A stretch of DNA of 64,000 nucleotides, from assembly GCA_021816585.1 (NCBI GenBank), contig JAKAXL010000009.1:1-64000 (forward strand), in the 5' to 3' direction. The DNA is from Pseudomonadota bacterium. GTDB lineage: Bacteria > Pseudomonadota > Gammaproteobacteria > Burkholderiales > Burkholderiaceae_C. The notes under the pieces were generated by a model, which did not search any database, had not been told where the DNA came from, and was given only the letters and a program-made list of their open reading frames with translations. Positions within the stretch are counted from its first letter, which is position 1, and every line of letters begins with the position of its first letter. This document shows positions 13,355 to 22,126 of this stretch, piece after piece. The position numbers were made by a program, and so were the translations under genes.

Positions 13355-14400
13355 CGCGGCGGCTCCCGCGGCGCCTCGGCGCGCGGCTCGCGCGCCAGCA
13401 GCGCGGCCACCGCGCCCGGCGGGTCGACGCGCCGATCCAGCAGTTCGCACACCTGCTCGGTGATCGGCATCTGCAGTCCGCGCTGCTGCGCCAGATCCAG
13501 CACCGTGCGCGCCGTGTAGACCCCCTCGGCGACATGCCCGAGTTCGCGCACCACCGCCTGCAGATCCTTGCCGGCGGCCAGTTGCAGGCCGACGCGGCGG
13601 TTGCGCGACAGCTCGCCGGTGCAGGTCAGCACGAGGTCGCCGATGCCACTCAATCCCATGAAGGTTTCCAGACGCGCGCCGAGCGCGACCCCGAGGCGCG
13701 CCATCTCGGCAAGGCCGCGGGTGATCAGCGCGGCGCGCGCGTTGCCCCCCTGCTGCAGGCCGTCGCACACGCCGCAGGCGATCGCCAGCACGTTCTTCAC
13801 CGCGCCGCCCACGGCCACGCCCACCGTGTCGTCGCTGGCGTAGATGCGCATGCTGCCGCCGTGCAGCGCGCGCACCGCGTCGTCCACCACCGCCCGCGCG
13901 CCGGCCGCGACCAGCGCCACCGGCATCGCGCGCGCGACTTCCAGCGCGAAACTCGGCCCCGACAGCACGCCAAGCTCCGGACGCCCGTCCCAGCCGTCGA
14001 ACACCTGAGCGACGACCTCGTGCGGCAGCAGCGCGCTGCCCTGCTCGAAGCCCTTGGCCAGGATCAGCACCGGCGCCGGCGCGCCGGCGCCCGCGCTGCT
14101 CCACAGCGCACGCAGGGCCCGCGCCATGTCGCGCAGCCCCGCCACCGGAACCGCGAGCACGACGAGCCCGCCGGCCGCGTGGTGCAACGCCTGCCGCAGG
14201 TCGTCGGCCAGGCTCAGCGAGTCGGGCAACTCGACGCCCGGCAGGTAGCGCGTGTTCTCGCCGCGCCGACGCAGGTGCTGCACCAGCTCGGGGTCGCGCG
14301 CCCACAGCAGCACGTCGTTGCGCGCCGCGGCGTGCACCGCGAGCGCACTGCCCCAGGCGCCGGCGCCCAGCACCGTCAGCGGAAGGCCTCGCTTCACCAT
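13351..14400 (-). CDS. gpsA: Glycerol-3-phosphate dehydrogenase [NAD(P)+]
   Basis: A 349-residue cytosolic enzyme that reduces dihydroxyacetone phosphate to sn-glycerol 3-phosphate, the backbone for phospholipids. The N-terminal dinucleotide fold begins [14 protein letters not shown]. The catalytic Lys lies in [18 protein letters not shown], and the C-terminal substrate domain contains [12 protein letters not shown]. The last roughly 15 residues are a Pro/Arg-rich extension that overlaps the start of pth. It lies downstream of secB, the standard secB-gpsA order. Confidence 0.97.
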   Translation of the reverse strand: MVKRGLPLTVLGAGAWGSALAVHAAARNDVLLWARDPELVQHLRRRGENTRYLPGVELPDSLSLADDLRQALHHAAGGLVVLAVPVAGLRDMARALRALWSSAGAGAPAPVLILAKGFEQGSALLPHEVVAQVFDGWDGRPELGVLSGPSFALEVARAMPVALVAAGARAVVDDAVRALHGGSMRIYASDDTVGVAVGGAVKNVLAIACGVCDGLQQGGNARAALITRGLAEMARLGVALGARLETFMGLSGIGDLVLTCTGELSRNRRVGLQLAAGKDLQAVVRELGHVAEGVYTARTVLDLAQQRGLQMPITEQVCELLDRRVDPPGAVAALLAREPRAEAPREPPR

Positions 14401-14455
14401 CGGTGTCGTGGGGTCGGCGCGCGTCGCGTCGATGCGCCGGCGGGCATGCGCCGCC

Positions 14456-14953
14456 TCAGTTCAGCGTCGGACCGGCAGCAGCCGCGGCGCCGGCGCCCGA
14501 CTCGCGCTGCGCGCGCTGCGCCTCGTACATCGCCTGGAAGTTGATTTCCGCCAGGTGCACCGGGGGAAATCCGGCGCGCGTGATGGTGTCGGCCAGGTTG
14601 GCGCGCAGGTAGGGATACACGGTCTGCGGGCAGGCGATGCCGAGCAGCAGTTCGGCATGCTCCTCGGGGACGTTGCGCATCTCGAAGATCCCGGCCTGCT
14701 TGCCCTCGACGAGGAACAGCGTGCGCTGGTCGATGCGCGCGGTGATGGTGGCGGTGACGCAGACCTCGATGACCCCTTCGGCCAGTTGCTGCGACTCGAC
14801 GTTCATCTGCACGTCCACCGTCGGCTGCGCCTGCTCCAGAAGGATCTGCGGGGAATTGGGTTGTTCCAGCGAAAGATCCTTCAGATAACAACGCTGCAAC
14901 GCAAAGATCGGTTGCCGCTCCTGGGCGGCTTCCGCGGGTTGGGGGGTGCTCAT
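14456..14953 (-). CDS. secB: Protein-export chaperone SecB
   Basis: A 165-residue cytosolic chaperone that keeps secretory precursors unfolded and hands them to SecA. The family core is visible: [19 protein letters not shown], the VTATI strand, the KQAGIFEM segment and the [25 protein letters not shown] helix region, followed by the [11 protein letters not shown]-terminal helix. The ATG at 14953 has an AGGAG box 9 bases upstream. An alternative upstream ATG at 15007 has no such site. Likely tetrameric. Confidence 0.96.
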   Translation of the reverse strand: MSTPQPAEAAQERQPIFALQRCYLKDLSLEQPNSPQILLEQAQPTVDVQMNVESQQLAEGVIEVCVTATITARIDQRTLFLVEGKQAGIFEMRNVPEEHAELLLGIACPQTVYPYLRANLADTITRAGFPPVHLAEINFQAMYEAQRAQRESGAGAAAAAGPTLN

Positions 14954-15160
14954 GCAGGCAGACTCCTGGCTGGGTTGGATTTCACTCGGGCAACCGAGGC
15001 ACGGCACGCCCGGGCGGCGTATCGCCGCGACGTGCCGCGATGCGCAGGCATTGTAGGAGGGGCAGCTCCGACCCCGAGGCGCGAACGACCTTGCGGGGTC
15101 GCGGCGCAGCGGCGGCGCCTTCGAGCGGGCGGCCCGAGGCGATGTGCGCAGGGCCCGCGA

Positions 15161-15436
15161 TCAGGCTGCCGCGCGACCCTGCAGCAGCGGCTGCAGGCCG
15201 CCGGAGGCGTCCAGCGCGTACAGGTCGTCGCAGCCGCCGACGTGGGTGTCGCCGATGTAGATCTGCGGCACCGTGCGCCGGCCGGTCTCGCGCATCATGG
15301 TGGCGCGCGCCTGCGCGTCGAGGTCGATGCGCAGCTCCTCGATGTGCTCGACGCCGCGACGCCGCAGCAGGTCCTTGGCACGCAGGCAATAGGGGCACAC
15401 CGCGGTGGTGTACATGCGCACGGGGGGCATCGACAT
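15161..15436 (-). CDS. grxC: Glutaredoxin 3
   Basis: A 91-residue thioredoxin-fold protein with the dithiol active site CPYC (AVCPYCLRAK) and the glutathione-binding TVPQIYIGDTHVGGCDDL. It reduces disulfides and ribonucleotide reductase using glutathione. The start at 15436 has an AAGGAG box 8 bases away; an ATG two codons later is possible. The grxC-secB order is conserved in betaproteobacteria. Confidence 0.95.
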   Translation of the reverse strand: MSMPPVRMYTTAVCPYCLRAKDLLRRRGVEHIEELRIDLDAQARATMMRETGRRTVPQIYIGDTHVGGCDDLYALDASGGLQPLLQGRAAA

Positions 15437-15477
15437 GCTGGCTTCTCCTTGGCTGGCGGGCATCGGCGGGCGGCGGC

Positions 15478-15888
15478 TCAGCCCTTGTCCACCGGCAGAC
15501 CGGCTTCGCGCCACGCGCGCAGGCCGCCGCTGACCGGAAGCGCACGCTCGTAGCCGAGCTTGCGCAGGGTCGCCGCCGCGCGGGACGCGCGCGCGCCGCT
15601 CTGACACATCAGCAGCACCGGAAGCTGCTTGTTCTTCGGCAATTCGGCGGCGCGCTTCTCGAGTTCGCCGACCGGAATGTTGCGCGACCCTGTGCAATGC
15701 CCGGCCGCATGCTCGGCGGGCTCGCACACGTCGATCATCACGCCCTTCTCGCGGTTCATCAGCCGAACCGCCTCGGCCGCCGTCACGCCGCCGGAGCCGC
15801 CGCCGCGCGAAAACGAGGTCCACAGCAGCATGCCGCCGGAGATCACGGCCACGCCGATCAGCGCGAGATTGTCGATGATGAACTTCAA
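15478..15888 (-). CDS. Membrane-anchored rhodanese-like protein
   Basis: A 136-residue protein with one N-terminal membrane helix (IIDNLALIGVAVISGGMLLW) and a single rhodanese domain behind it. The active-site loop CQSGARA carries the nucleophilic Cys of sulphurtransferases. The start is inferred as TTG at 15888: it gives KFIIDN at the N terminus, as in relatives, and has a CGGAG box 6 bases upstream. No ATG is available near the membrane helix. It lies upstream of grxC and secB in the same direction. The acceptor of the sulphane sulphur is unknown. Confidence 0.8.
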   Translation of the reverse strand: MKFIIDNLALIGVAVISGGMLLWTSFSRGGGSGGVTAAEAVRLMNREKGVMIDVCEPAEHAAGHCTGSRNIPVGELEKRAAELPKNKQLPVLLMCQSGARASRAAATLRKLGYERALPVSGGLRAWREAGLPVDKG

Positions 15889-16070
15889 GTCGAACTCCGA
15901 GGTGTATGTGACGCGAGTCTCCCATTCTAGGAACTTCGGCGCGCACGCGTGCGCGCCGGCCCGCCGAGCGCCGCTCCACGACTCCACTACGATAGCGAGC
16001 TTCGCGTGCCGCGAGGCGGCACGCCCCGGCTTCCCATCCGCATGCGCGCCGCGGGCGCGCCCACTTCACC

Positions 16071-16778
16071 ATGCACAAGCTCGTCATGATTCGCCACGGC
16101 GAATCGACCTGGAACCAGGAAAACCGCTTCACCGGCTGGGCCGATGTCGACATCACCGACAAGGGCATCGCGGAGGCCCGTCGCGCCGGACGCATGCTGA
16201 AGGCCCACGGCCTGGATTTCGACGTCGCCTACACCTCGGTGCTGCGCCGCGCCGTGCGCACGCTGTGGCTGTGCCTGGACGAAATGGACCGCATGTGGCT
16301 GCCCACCGTGCACAGCTGGCGGCTCAACGAGCGGCACTACGGCGCGCTGCAGGGCCTCAACAAGGCCGAGACGGCCGCCCGCTACGGCGACGAGCAGGTG
16401 ATGACGTGGCGTCGCAGCTACGACGTGCGCCCGCCGCTGATGGACGAATCGCACCGCCATGAACTCGCCGCCGATCCGCGCTATGCCCGGGTCAACCCGG
16501 CCGATCTGCCGCTGGCCGAGTGCCTGAAGGACACCGTGCACCGCGTGCTGCCGCTGTGGGAGGAGTCGCTGGCGCCGGCGATCCGCGCCGGGCGCCGCGT
16601 GCTGGCGGTGTCGCACGGCAACTCGATGCGCGCGATCGTCAAGCACCTGGACGGCATTTCCGACGCCGACATCGTCGGGCTGAACATCCCGAACGGCGTT
16701 CCGCTGGTCTACGAACTCGACGCCGAGCTCAAGCCGATCCGCCGCTACTACCTCGAGGAAGCGGGGCAGAAGGCCTGA
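16071..16778 (+). CDS. gpmA: 2,3-bisphosphoglycerate-dependent phosphoglycerate mutase
   Basis: A 235-residue glycolytic enzyme that interconverts 3- and 2-phosphoglycerate. The phosphohistidine motif is RHGEST near the N terminus. [13 protein letters not shown] and the second catalytic His in SHGNSMRA follow in order. It diverges from the rhodanese-grxC-secB-gpsA-pth group, a TACGAT -10-like hexamer at 15988-15993 lies in the intergenic region, and ctpA follows 78 bases later. Confidence 0.96.
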   Translation: MHKLVMIRHGESTWNQENRFTGWADVDITDKGIAEARRAGRMLKAHGLDFDVAYTSVLRRAVRTLWLCLDEMDRMWLPTVHSWRLNERHYGALQGLNKAETAARYGDEQVMTWRRSYDVRPPLMDESHRHELAADPRYARVNPADLPLAECLKDTVHRVLPLWEESLAPAIRAGRRVLAVSHGNSMRAIVKHLDGISDADIVGLNIPNGVPLVYELDAELKPIRRYYLEEAGQKA

Positions 16779-16856
16779 AACGGGCCCCTCGACGCGGCAC
16801 GACGCGCCACGCGGGCCCCCGGGCCCTATACTTTCGCGGCATTCGAGGAACACCGC

Positions 16857-18356
16857 ATGGCAGGCAAATTCAAAATCGCGGCGTGGGTCGGCGCCGGCAT
16901 GCTGACCGGCGCGCTGGCAACCCTGCAGCTGCAGGCGATGGCGCGCGGCTCGGTCTCGCCGCTTCCGCTGCAGGAACTGCAGCAGTTCGCCGCGGTCTAC
17001 GGGCTGATCAAGGCCGATTATTTCGAGCCCGTGCAAGGCAGGAAGCTGGTGCACGACGCGATCAACGGCATGGTCAACGGCCTGGATCCGCATTCGGAAT
17101 ATCTGGATGTCAAGGATTACAAGGAATTTCGCGAGAGCACCAGCGGCAAGTTCGTCGGGGTCGGGATCGAGATCGCGCCGAAGGACGGCCTGATCGAGGT
17201 GGTCTCGCCGATCGAGGGCTCGCCCGCGGCACGCGCCGGAATCGAGGCCGGCGACCTGATCACGCGCATCGACAACGCCTCCGTGAAGGGCCTGCCGCTG
17301 GACAAGGCGGTCAAGCTGATGCGCGGCAAGCCGGGCACCAAGGTCAGCCTGACCCTGCTGCGCAAGGGTTCCAGCCACCCCATCACGGTGGTCGTGACGC
17401 GCGAGGAGATCCACGTCGAGAGCGTGCGCGGACGCATCGTGCAGCCGGGCTATGGGTGGGTGCGCATCAGCCAGTTCCAGTCGGAGACCCTGCCCGAGTT
17501 CGTGTCGAAGATCGACGCCTTCTACAAGCAGGATCCGAAGCTCAAGGGCATCGTGCTCGACCTGCGCAACGACCCGGGCGGTCTGCTGGAGAGCGCCGTC
17601 GGCGTCGCCTCGGCCTTCCTGCCGCCGGACGCCGCCATCGTCTCGACGCGCGGCCAGATTCCCGAGGCCAACGTGACCTACCGCAATACGCCCAGCGACT
17701 ATTCGCGGGTGGTGGGCGAGGATCCGCTGGCCTCGCTGCCGGCGGCCATCAAGTCGGTGCCGCTGGTGGCGCTGGTCAACGGCGGCTCGGCCTCGGCCTC
17801 GGAGATCGTCACCGGAGCCCTGCAGGACTACAAGCGTGGCAGCGTGATGGGTGAGCCGACCTTCGGCAAGGGTTCGGTGCAGACGGTGCTGCCGCTGGGC
17901 CCCGACACCGCCCTCAAGCTGACGACCGCGCGCTACTACACCCCCAACGGCGAATCGATCCAGGCGCGCGGAATCACGCCCAACTACCTGGTCGGCCCGC
18001 TGCCCAGCGGCGACCCCTACGCCGCGCTGCGCATGCGCGAGGTCGACTACAAGAACCAGATCGGCACCGGCACGCTGTCGGCCAGTTCGCCGCAGATCGA
18101 GCGCGAACTGCAGCGCCAGGAGGAGGCTCGCCGCGAACTCGAGGCCGCGATCGAGAAGGACCCGGCCAGGTTCCCCAAGCTGCCGGCCTACGGCAGCAAG
18201 CAGGACTGGCAGCTGGAGCAGGCGCTGAACCTGCTGCAGCACAAGCCGGTGGTCACCGAGCCCGCCGCGGCGAAGGCGGTGGCCAGCGCCCCCGTCGCGC
18301 AGTCCTCGGCGGCGCGCCCGGAGGCGAAGTCCTCCGAGCCGGCGCCCTCGCATTGA
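16857..18356 (+). CDS. ctpA: Carboxyl-terminal processing protease (S41 family)
   Basis: A 499-residue periplasmic serine protease anchored or exported by its N-terminal hydrophobic segment. A PDZ domain (GVGIEIAPKDGLIEV to the GSPAARAGIEAGD loop) precedes the S41 catalytic domain. The nucleophile is the Ser in GGSASASEIV and the general base the Lys in FGKGSVQ, giving the Ser-Lys dyad. The C-terminal tail of about 50 residues is Ala/Pro-rich and low in complexity. CtpA enzymes trim C termini of envelope proteins, often with a lipoprotein adaptor that is not encoded here. gpmA-ctpA-moeB is a conserved betaproteobacterial order. Confidence 0.94.
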   Translation: MAGKFKIAAWVGAGMLTGALATLQLQAMARGSVSPLPLQELQQFAAVYGLIKADYFEPVQGRKLVHDAINGMVNGLDPHSEYLDVKDYKEFRESTSGKFVGVGIEIAPKDGLIEVVSPIEGSPAARAGIEAGDLITRIDNASVKGLPLDKAVKLMRGKPGTKVSLTLLRKGSSHPITVVVTREEIHVESVRGRIVQPGYGWVRISQFQSETLPEFVSKIDAFYKQDPKLKGIVLDLRNDPGGLLESAVGVASAFLPPDAAIVSTRGQIPEANVTYRNTPSDYSRVVGEDPLASLPAAIKSVPLVALVNGGSASASEIVTGALQDYKRGSVMGEPTFGKGSVQTVLPLGPDTALKLTTARYYTPNGESIQARGITPNYLVGPLPSGDPYAALRMREVDYKNQIGTGTLSASSPQIERELQRQEEARRELEAAIEKDPARFPKLPAYGSKQDWQLEQALNLLQHKPVVTEPAAAKAVASAPVAQSSAARPEAKSSEPAPSH

Positions 18357-18363
18357 GCCCGCG

Positions 18364-18382
18364 GGCCCGGTCGCCCCGGGCC
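18364..18382. terminator. GC hairpin between ctpA and moeB
   Basis: GGCCCGG (18364-18370) pairs with CCGGGCC (18376-18382) across a 5-base loop, 8 bases after the ctpA stop. There is no T-tract. It may stabilise the ctpA message or attenuate read-through to moeB. Confidence 0.25.
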
Positions 18383-18399
18383 TCGAAGGCGCCCGCGCG

Positions 18400-19167
18400 A
18401 TGAACGACGCCGAGCTGCTGCGCTATTCGCGGCATATCCTGCTCGACGCGATCGGTATCGAAGGCCAGCAGCGCATCCTCGACGCCCACGCGGTGGTGCT
18501 GGGCGCCGGCGGGCTGGGCTCGCCGGTCGCGCTGTACCTGGCCGGCGCCGGGGTCGGGCGCATCACGCTGGTCGACGACGACGTGGTGGATTCCACGAAC
18601 CTGCAGCGCCAGATCGCGCACACCGAGCAGCGCATCGGCCAGCCCAAGGTGGAATCGGCGCGCATCGCGATGCGGCAGATCAATCCGCAGCCGGACATAC
18701 GCTGCGTGGCGCGCCGCGCCGACTCCGCGCTGCTCGACGAACTGCTGGCCGACGCGTCGGTGGCGCTGGATTGCAGCGACAACTACGCCACCCGCCACGC
18801 CCTCAATGCCGCCTGCGTGCGCCGGCGCGTGCCGCTGGTCAGCGGCGCGGCGATCGGGTTCGACGGCCAGGTCGGGGTGTTCGACACGCGCGACGGCGAA
18901 CACGGCCCCGGCCCCTGCTACGCCTGCCTGTTCCCGCCCGACGCGGCGGTCGAGGAGGTGCGCTGCGCGGTCATGGGCGTGATCGCCCCGCTGGTCGGCG
19001 TGGTCGGCAGCCTGCAGGCGCTGGAAGCGCTGAAGCTGCTGGCCGGCGCCGGGCGCAGCCTGGCCGGGCGCCTGCTGCTGATCGACGCGCTGGACATGGA
19101 CGTGCGCACCATGAGCCTGCCGCGCAACCCCGACTGCCCCGTCTGCGGGCGCCGCGACGCCGCCTGA
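18400..19167 (+). CDS. moeB: ThiF/MoeB family adenylyltransferase
   Basis: A 255-residue E1-like enzyme that adenylates the C-terminal glycine of MoaD or ThiS for molybdopterin or thiamine thiazole synthesis. The ATP loop is VLGAGGLGSP, the Arg/Gln motif LQRQIAH and the Asp motif LDCSDNYATRHALN. Two CxxC pairs (CYAC and CPVC) should bind structural zinc. No MoaD or ThiS partner is adjacent, so the pathway cannot be fixed; the MoeB name follows the usual annotation of this position after ctpA. The stop lies in the loop of a perfect hairpin. Confidence 0.88.
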   Translation: MNDAELLRYSRHILLDAIGIEGQQRILDAHAVVLGAGGLGSPVALYLAGAGVGRITLVDDDVVDSTNLQRQIAHTEQRIGQPKVESARIAMRQINPQPDIRCVARRADSALLDELLADASVALDCSDNYATRHALNAACVRRRVPLVSGAAIGFDGQVGVFDTRDGEHGPGPCYACLFPPDAAVEEVRCAVMGVIAPLVGVVGSLQALEALKLLAGAGRSLAGRLLLIDALDMDVRTMSLPRNPDCPVCGRRDAA

Positions 19168-19174
19168 AGGCGGC
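19159..19174. terminator. Hairpin whose loop is the moeB stop codon
   Basis: GCCGCC (19159-19164), loop TGAA, GGCGGC (19169-19174). The TGA in the loop is the moeB stop. A second, longer-range pairing CGCCTGA/TCAGGCG links the moeB stop with the convergent mdtD stop at 19189. There is no T-tract. Confidence 0.35.
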
Positions 19175-19188
19175 CCCCGGCGCCAGCC

Positions 19189-20643
19189 TCAGGCGAGTTC
19201 GACGCGGGGTACCCGGCTGGCCGCCAGCACGGCCACCAGGGTCAGCAGCGCAGCCGCCGCGAAACCGATATGGAAGGCCTCGGTCACGCGTTGCGTGGCC
19301 TGCGCGCTCGCGGCGTGCAGCGCGGCATGCAGGTCGGCCGGCGAGACCAGCCCGAACACCAGGCTGCCGAACACCGCGGTGCCCACCGAGGCTCCGGTGG
19401 AGCGTGCCAGCGAGATGGTGGCGGCGGCCGCCCCGAGGCGGCTGCGACCGGCCACCGTCTGCACCAGCAGCTGCGCGCTGGGCATCACGCTGCCGAAGCC
19501 CAGCCCGGCCAGCAGGCCCAGCGCCCCCACCACCATCCCGGTGGGAGCCACCAGCGCCAGGGCCAGCAGGGCCAGCGCCGAGATCGACAGGCCGAAGCGA
19601 GGCGGCAGGTCCGGGCGCCCGCTGCGCGCGACCACGCGCCCCGTGAGGTTGGAGCCCAGCACGATCCCGGCGGTCAGCGGCAGCAGCAGCAGCCCGGCAT
19701 GCGCCGCGCTGCCGTGGCGCGCGATCTGCAGGTACACCGGCAGGAAGAACACCATCGCGAACATGCTCGACGCGAACAGCGTGACGGTGAGCGCGATCCA
19801 TGCCGCTTCCGGCAGGCGCAGCAGCTCCAGCGGCAGGAAGGGGTGCCGCTGGCCGCGCTCGTGGCGCAGCAGCAGCCAGCCGAGGAGCCCGGCGCCCGCC
19901 GCCATCAGCAGGCTCGGAAGCGACAGCCATGCGAAGCGGTGCCCGGCCAGCGTGAGCCACAACAGCGCCAGCGCCGCGCTGGATGCGAACATCAGCACGC
20001 CGGCGGCATCGTGGCCCTGCCCCGGCTCGACATGGCCGCCGCCGCGCGGCAGGCGTGCCACGCGCCACGCCGCGAGCAGGCACAGCGGCAGGTTGGCGAC
20101 GAACAGCCAGCGCCAGCTGTAGTGGCTGACGACGATGCCGCCGAGCACCGGGCCGGTGACGCTGGACAGCACGAACACCCCGCTGAGCCAGGCCTGGAAG
20201 CGCGGGCGCTCGCGCGGCGGCACCACCTCGCCGATCAGCGCCTGGCTCATCACCATCAACCCGCCGCCGCCCAGTCCCTGCGCCACGCGCGCGCCGATCA
20301 GCCACCACATGCCCGGACTCAGCGCGCAGGCCAGCGAACCCAGCGCGAACAGCGCCAGCGCCCCCAGCAGCGCGTCGCGGCGGCCGTAGCGATCGCCCAG
20401 GCGCCCGTACAGCGGCGCCATGATGGTGGAGGCGAGCAGGTAGCCGACGGCGATCCAGGTGCTGTCGTGCAGATTGCTGAAGTCGCGCGCAATCGCCGGC
20501 GTCGCCGTGGCCAGCAGGGTCTGGTCGACCGCGGCGAGAAAGATCGGCAGCATGACCGCGGTGAACAGCTGCGCGAAGCGCGCCAGCGTGACCGGCTCGG
20601 CGGCGGGCGTCTCGGAGGAAAGGGGTGTCGGCTGCGACGACAT
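19189..20643 (-). CDS. mdtD: MFS transporter of the DHA2 family, MdtD position of the efflux operon
   Basis: A 484-residue membrane protein with about 14 helices. Helix 1 ends in FLAAVDQTLLATATPAI, motif A is YGRLGDRYGRR, and motif C is SSVTGPVLGGIV. It is the last gene of the five-gene efflux operon, starting 31 bases after the outer membrane factor. E. coli mdtABCD also ends with a DHA2-type MFS protein, MdtD, which supports the name. In E. coli MdtD is dispensable for MdtABC drug resistance, so its own substrate may differ. The ATG at 20643 matches the family start; the frame is open to 20718, inside the upstream gene. Confidence 0.8.
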   Translation of the reverse strand: MSSQPTPLSSETPAAEPVTLARFAQLFTAVMLPIFLAAVDQTLLATATPAIARDFSNLHDSTWIAVGYLLASTIMAPLYGRLGDRYGRRDALLGALALFALGSLACALSPGMWWLIGARVAQGLGGGGLMVMSQALIGEVVPPRERPRFQAWLSGVFVLSSVTGPVLGGIVVSHYSWRWLFVANLPLCLLAAWRVARLPRGGGHVEPGQGHDAAGVLMFASSAALALLWLTLAGHRFAWLSLPSLLMAAGAGLLGWLLLRHERGQRHPFLPLELLRLPEAAWIALTVTLFASSMFAMVFFLPVYLQIARHGSAAHAGLLLLPLTAGIVLGSNLTGRVVARSGRPDLPPRFGLSISALALLALALVAPTGMVVGALGLLAGLGFGSVMPSAQLLVQTVAGRSRLGAAAATISLARSTGASVGTAVFGSLVFGLVSPADLHAALHAASAQATQRVTEAFHIGFAAAALLTLVAVLAASRVPRVELA

Positions 20644-20674
20644 GCGGCGACCTGGGCCGGGCCAAAACTTCAGT

Positions 20675-22126
20675 CTAGTGGCCCGGCGCGGATGGCGCAG
20701 GCGCCCCCGCCCAATCACCCCCCAGCGCCGCGATCAGCTGCACCGCCGCCGTGTAGCGCCTGCCGCGCAGGGTCAGCACGGCGTTGCGCGCGGTGGTCGC
20801 GGTGGTCTGCGCGGTGATCACGTTCAGGTAGCTCGCGGTGCCCGCCTTGTACTGGTTGAGCGCCAGGCGCAGGGACACGTCGGCCGCCTGCACGACCTCG
20901 GCCTGCTGGCGCGCCTCCACGCGCAAGATGCCTTGCGCCGCCAGGTTGTCCTCGACCTGCTGCATGGCCAGCAGCACGTCCTGGCGGTAGGTGGCCACGG
21001 TCTGCCGGTACGCGGCGCGGCTGCTCGCCAGCTGGGCGCTGCGCAGCCCGCCGTCGAACAGCGTGGCCGCCAGGCTGGGACCCAGCGACCAGTACAGGCT
21101 GGGCGCGCTGAACAGCTGTGCCAGCGTCGCCGCCTGGCTTCCCCCGGAGGCGCCCAGCGTGAGGTTGGGCAGCCAGGCGCGCTGGGCCACGCCGATCTGC
21201 GCGTTGGCCGCCTCCACCTGCTGCAGCGCCGCGCCCAGGTCGGGGCGCCGCAGCAGCAGCTCGGCGGGCACGCCGGCGGGAATGCCCGGCAGGCTCGGCA
21301 GGCCGGCGCGCGCGGCGATCGTGAAGTCCGGCGCCGGCTGCCCGGCCAGCACGGCCACCGCGTCCAGCAGTTGCTTGCGCGTGACCTCCAGGTCGGTGCG
21401 CGAGGTCTGCGCCTGCAGCAGCTGGGTGCGCGCCTGCGCGACGTCGGCCGCGGTGTCGACCCCGGCGGCGTAGCGGCTGCGCGTGAGCTGCAGCGCGCGC
21501 GTGTAGTCGCGCACGGTGGAGTCGGCCAGGCGCAGTTGCGCGTCGACCACGCGCAGCTGCAGGTAGCTTTGCGCCAGGTTCGCCTGCAGGCTCAGGCGCG
21601 TGTAGCGCAGCGTGTCGGCACTGGCCTGCAGCGTGGCGCGGCCGGCCTGCACCTGCAGGCGCACGCGCCCCCACAGATCGGGCTCCCAGCTCGCCTGCAA
21701 CTGCGCATCGAGCTGGTTCTGCGGCGCCGTCGCGGGGCCGGCGGCCGCGCTGCGCGAGGCCCCGGCGGTGGCCCCGATCACCGGCGCGTAGGCGGCGCGC
21801 GCCTGCTGCAGCGAGGCCTGCGCCTGCTCGTACACCGCCAGTTGCGCGGCCAGGCTCTGGTTGTGCTGCAGCAACTGCCGCTCCAGCGAGTCCAGCGTGG
21901 GATCGCCGAAGACCTTCCACCATGCGCCCGAAGCGGGCATCGCGGCCTGCCGCGGCGCCGGGTGCCAGCCCTGCGCCGTGGCGGAATAGGCCGCCGGCAT
22001 CGGGGTGTGCAGCGGCGGCATCGGCGGCTGCGCCGAGCAGGCGCCCAGCAGCAGCGCGAGCGCGAACGCGCTCGCCGCGGCGGCACGCCGCGCCGGCGGG
22101 CGGGAATGGCAAGGGGCTGGCTTCAT
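20675..22126 (-). CDS. RND efflux outer membrane lipoprotein (NodT/OprM family)
   Basis: A 483-residue outer membrane factor that forms the trimeric exit duct of tripartite pumps. A lipoprotein signal ends LLLGAC, so Cys about residue 30 should be lipidated. The body shows the duplicated outer-membrane-factor repeat with long coiled-coil helices (LQLTRSRYAAGVDTAADVAQARTQ region and its C-terminal counterpart). The ATG at 22126 overlaps the mdtC stop as ATGA, so the two are translationally coupled. E. coli mdtABC has no such gene and borrows TolC. Here the pump carries its own exit duct. Confidence 0.92.
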   Translation of the reverse strand: MKPAPCHSRPPARRAAAASAFALALLLGACSAQPPMPPLHTPMPAAYSATAQGWHPAPRQAAMPASGAWWKVFGDPTLDSLERQLLQHNQSLAAQLAVYEQAQASLQQARAAYAPVIGATAGASRSAAAGPATAPQNQLDAQLQASWEPDLWGRVRLQVQAGRATLQASADTLRYTRLSLQANLAQSYLQLRVVDAQLRLADSTVRDYTRALQLTRSRYAAGVDTAADVAQARTQLLQAQTSRTDLEVTRKQLLDAVAVLAGQPAPDFTIAARAGLPSLPGIPAGVPAELLLRRPDLGAALQQVEAANAQIGVAQRAWLPNLTLGASGGSQAATLAQLFSAPSLYWSLGPSLAATLFDGGLRSAQLASSRAAYRQTVATYRQDVLLAMQQVEDNLAAQGILRVEARQQAEVVQAADVSLRLALNQYKAGTASYLNVITAQTTATTARNAVLTLRGRRYTAAVQLIAALGGDWAGAPAPSAPGH

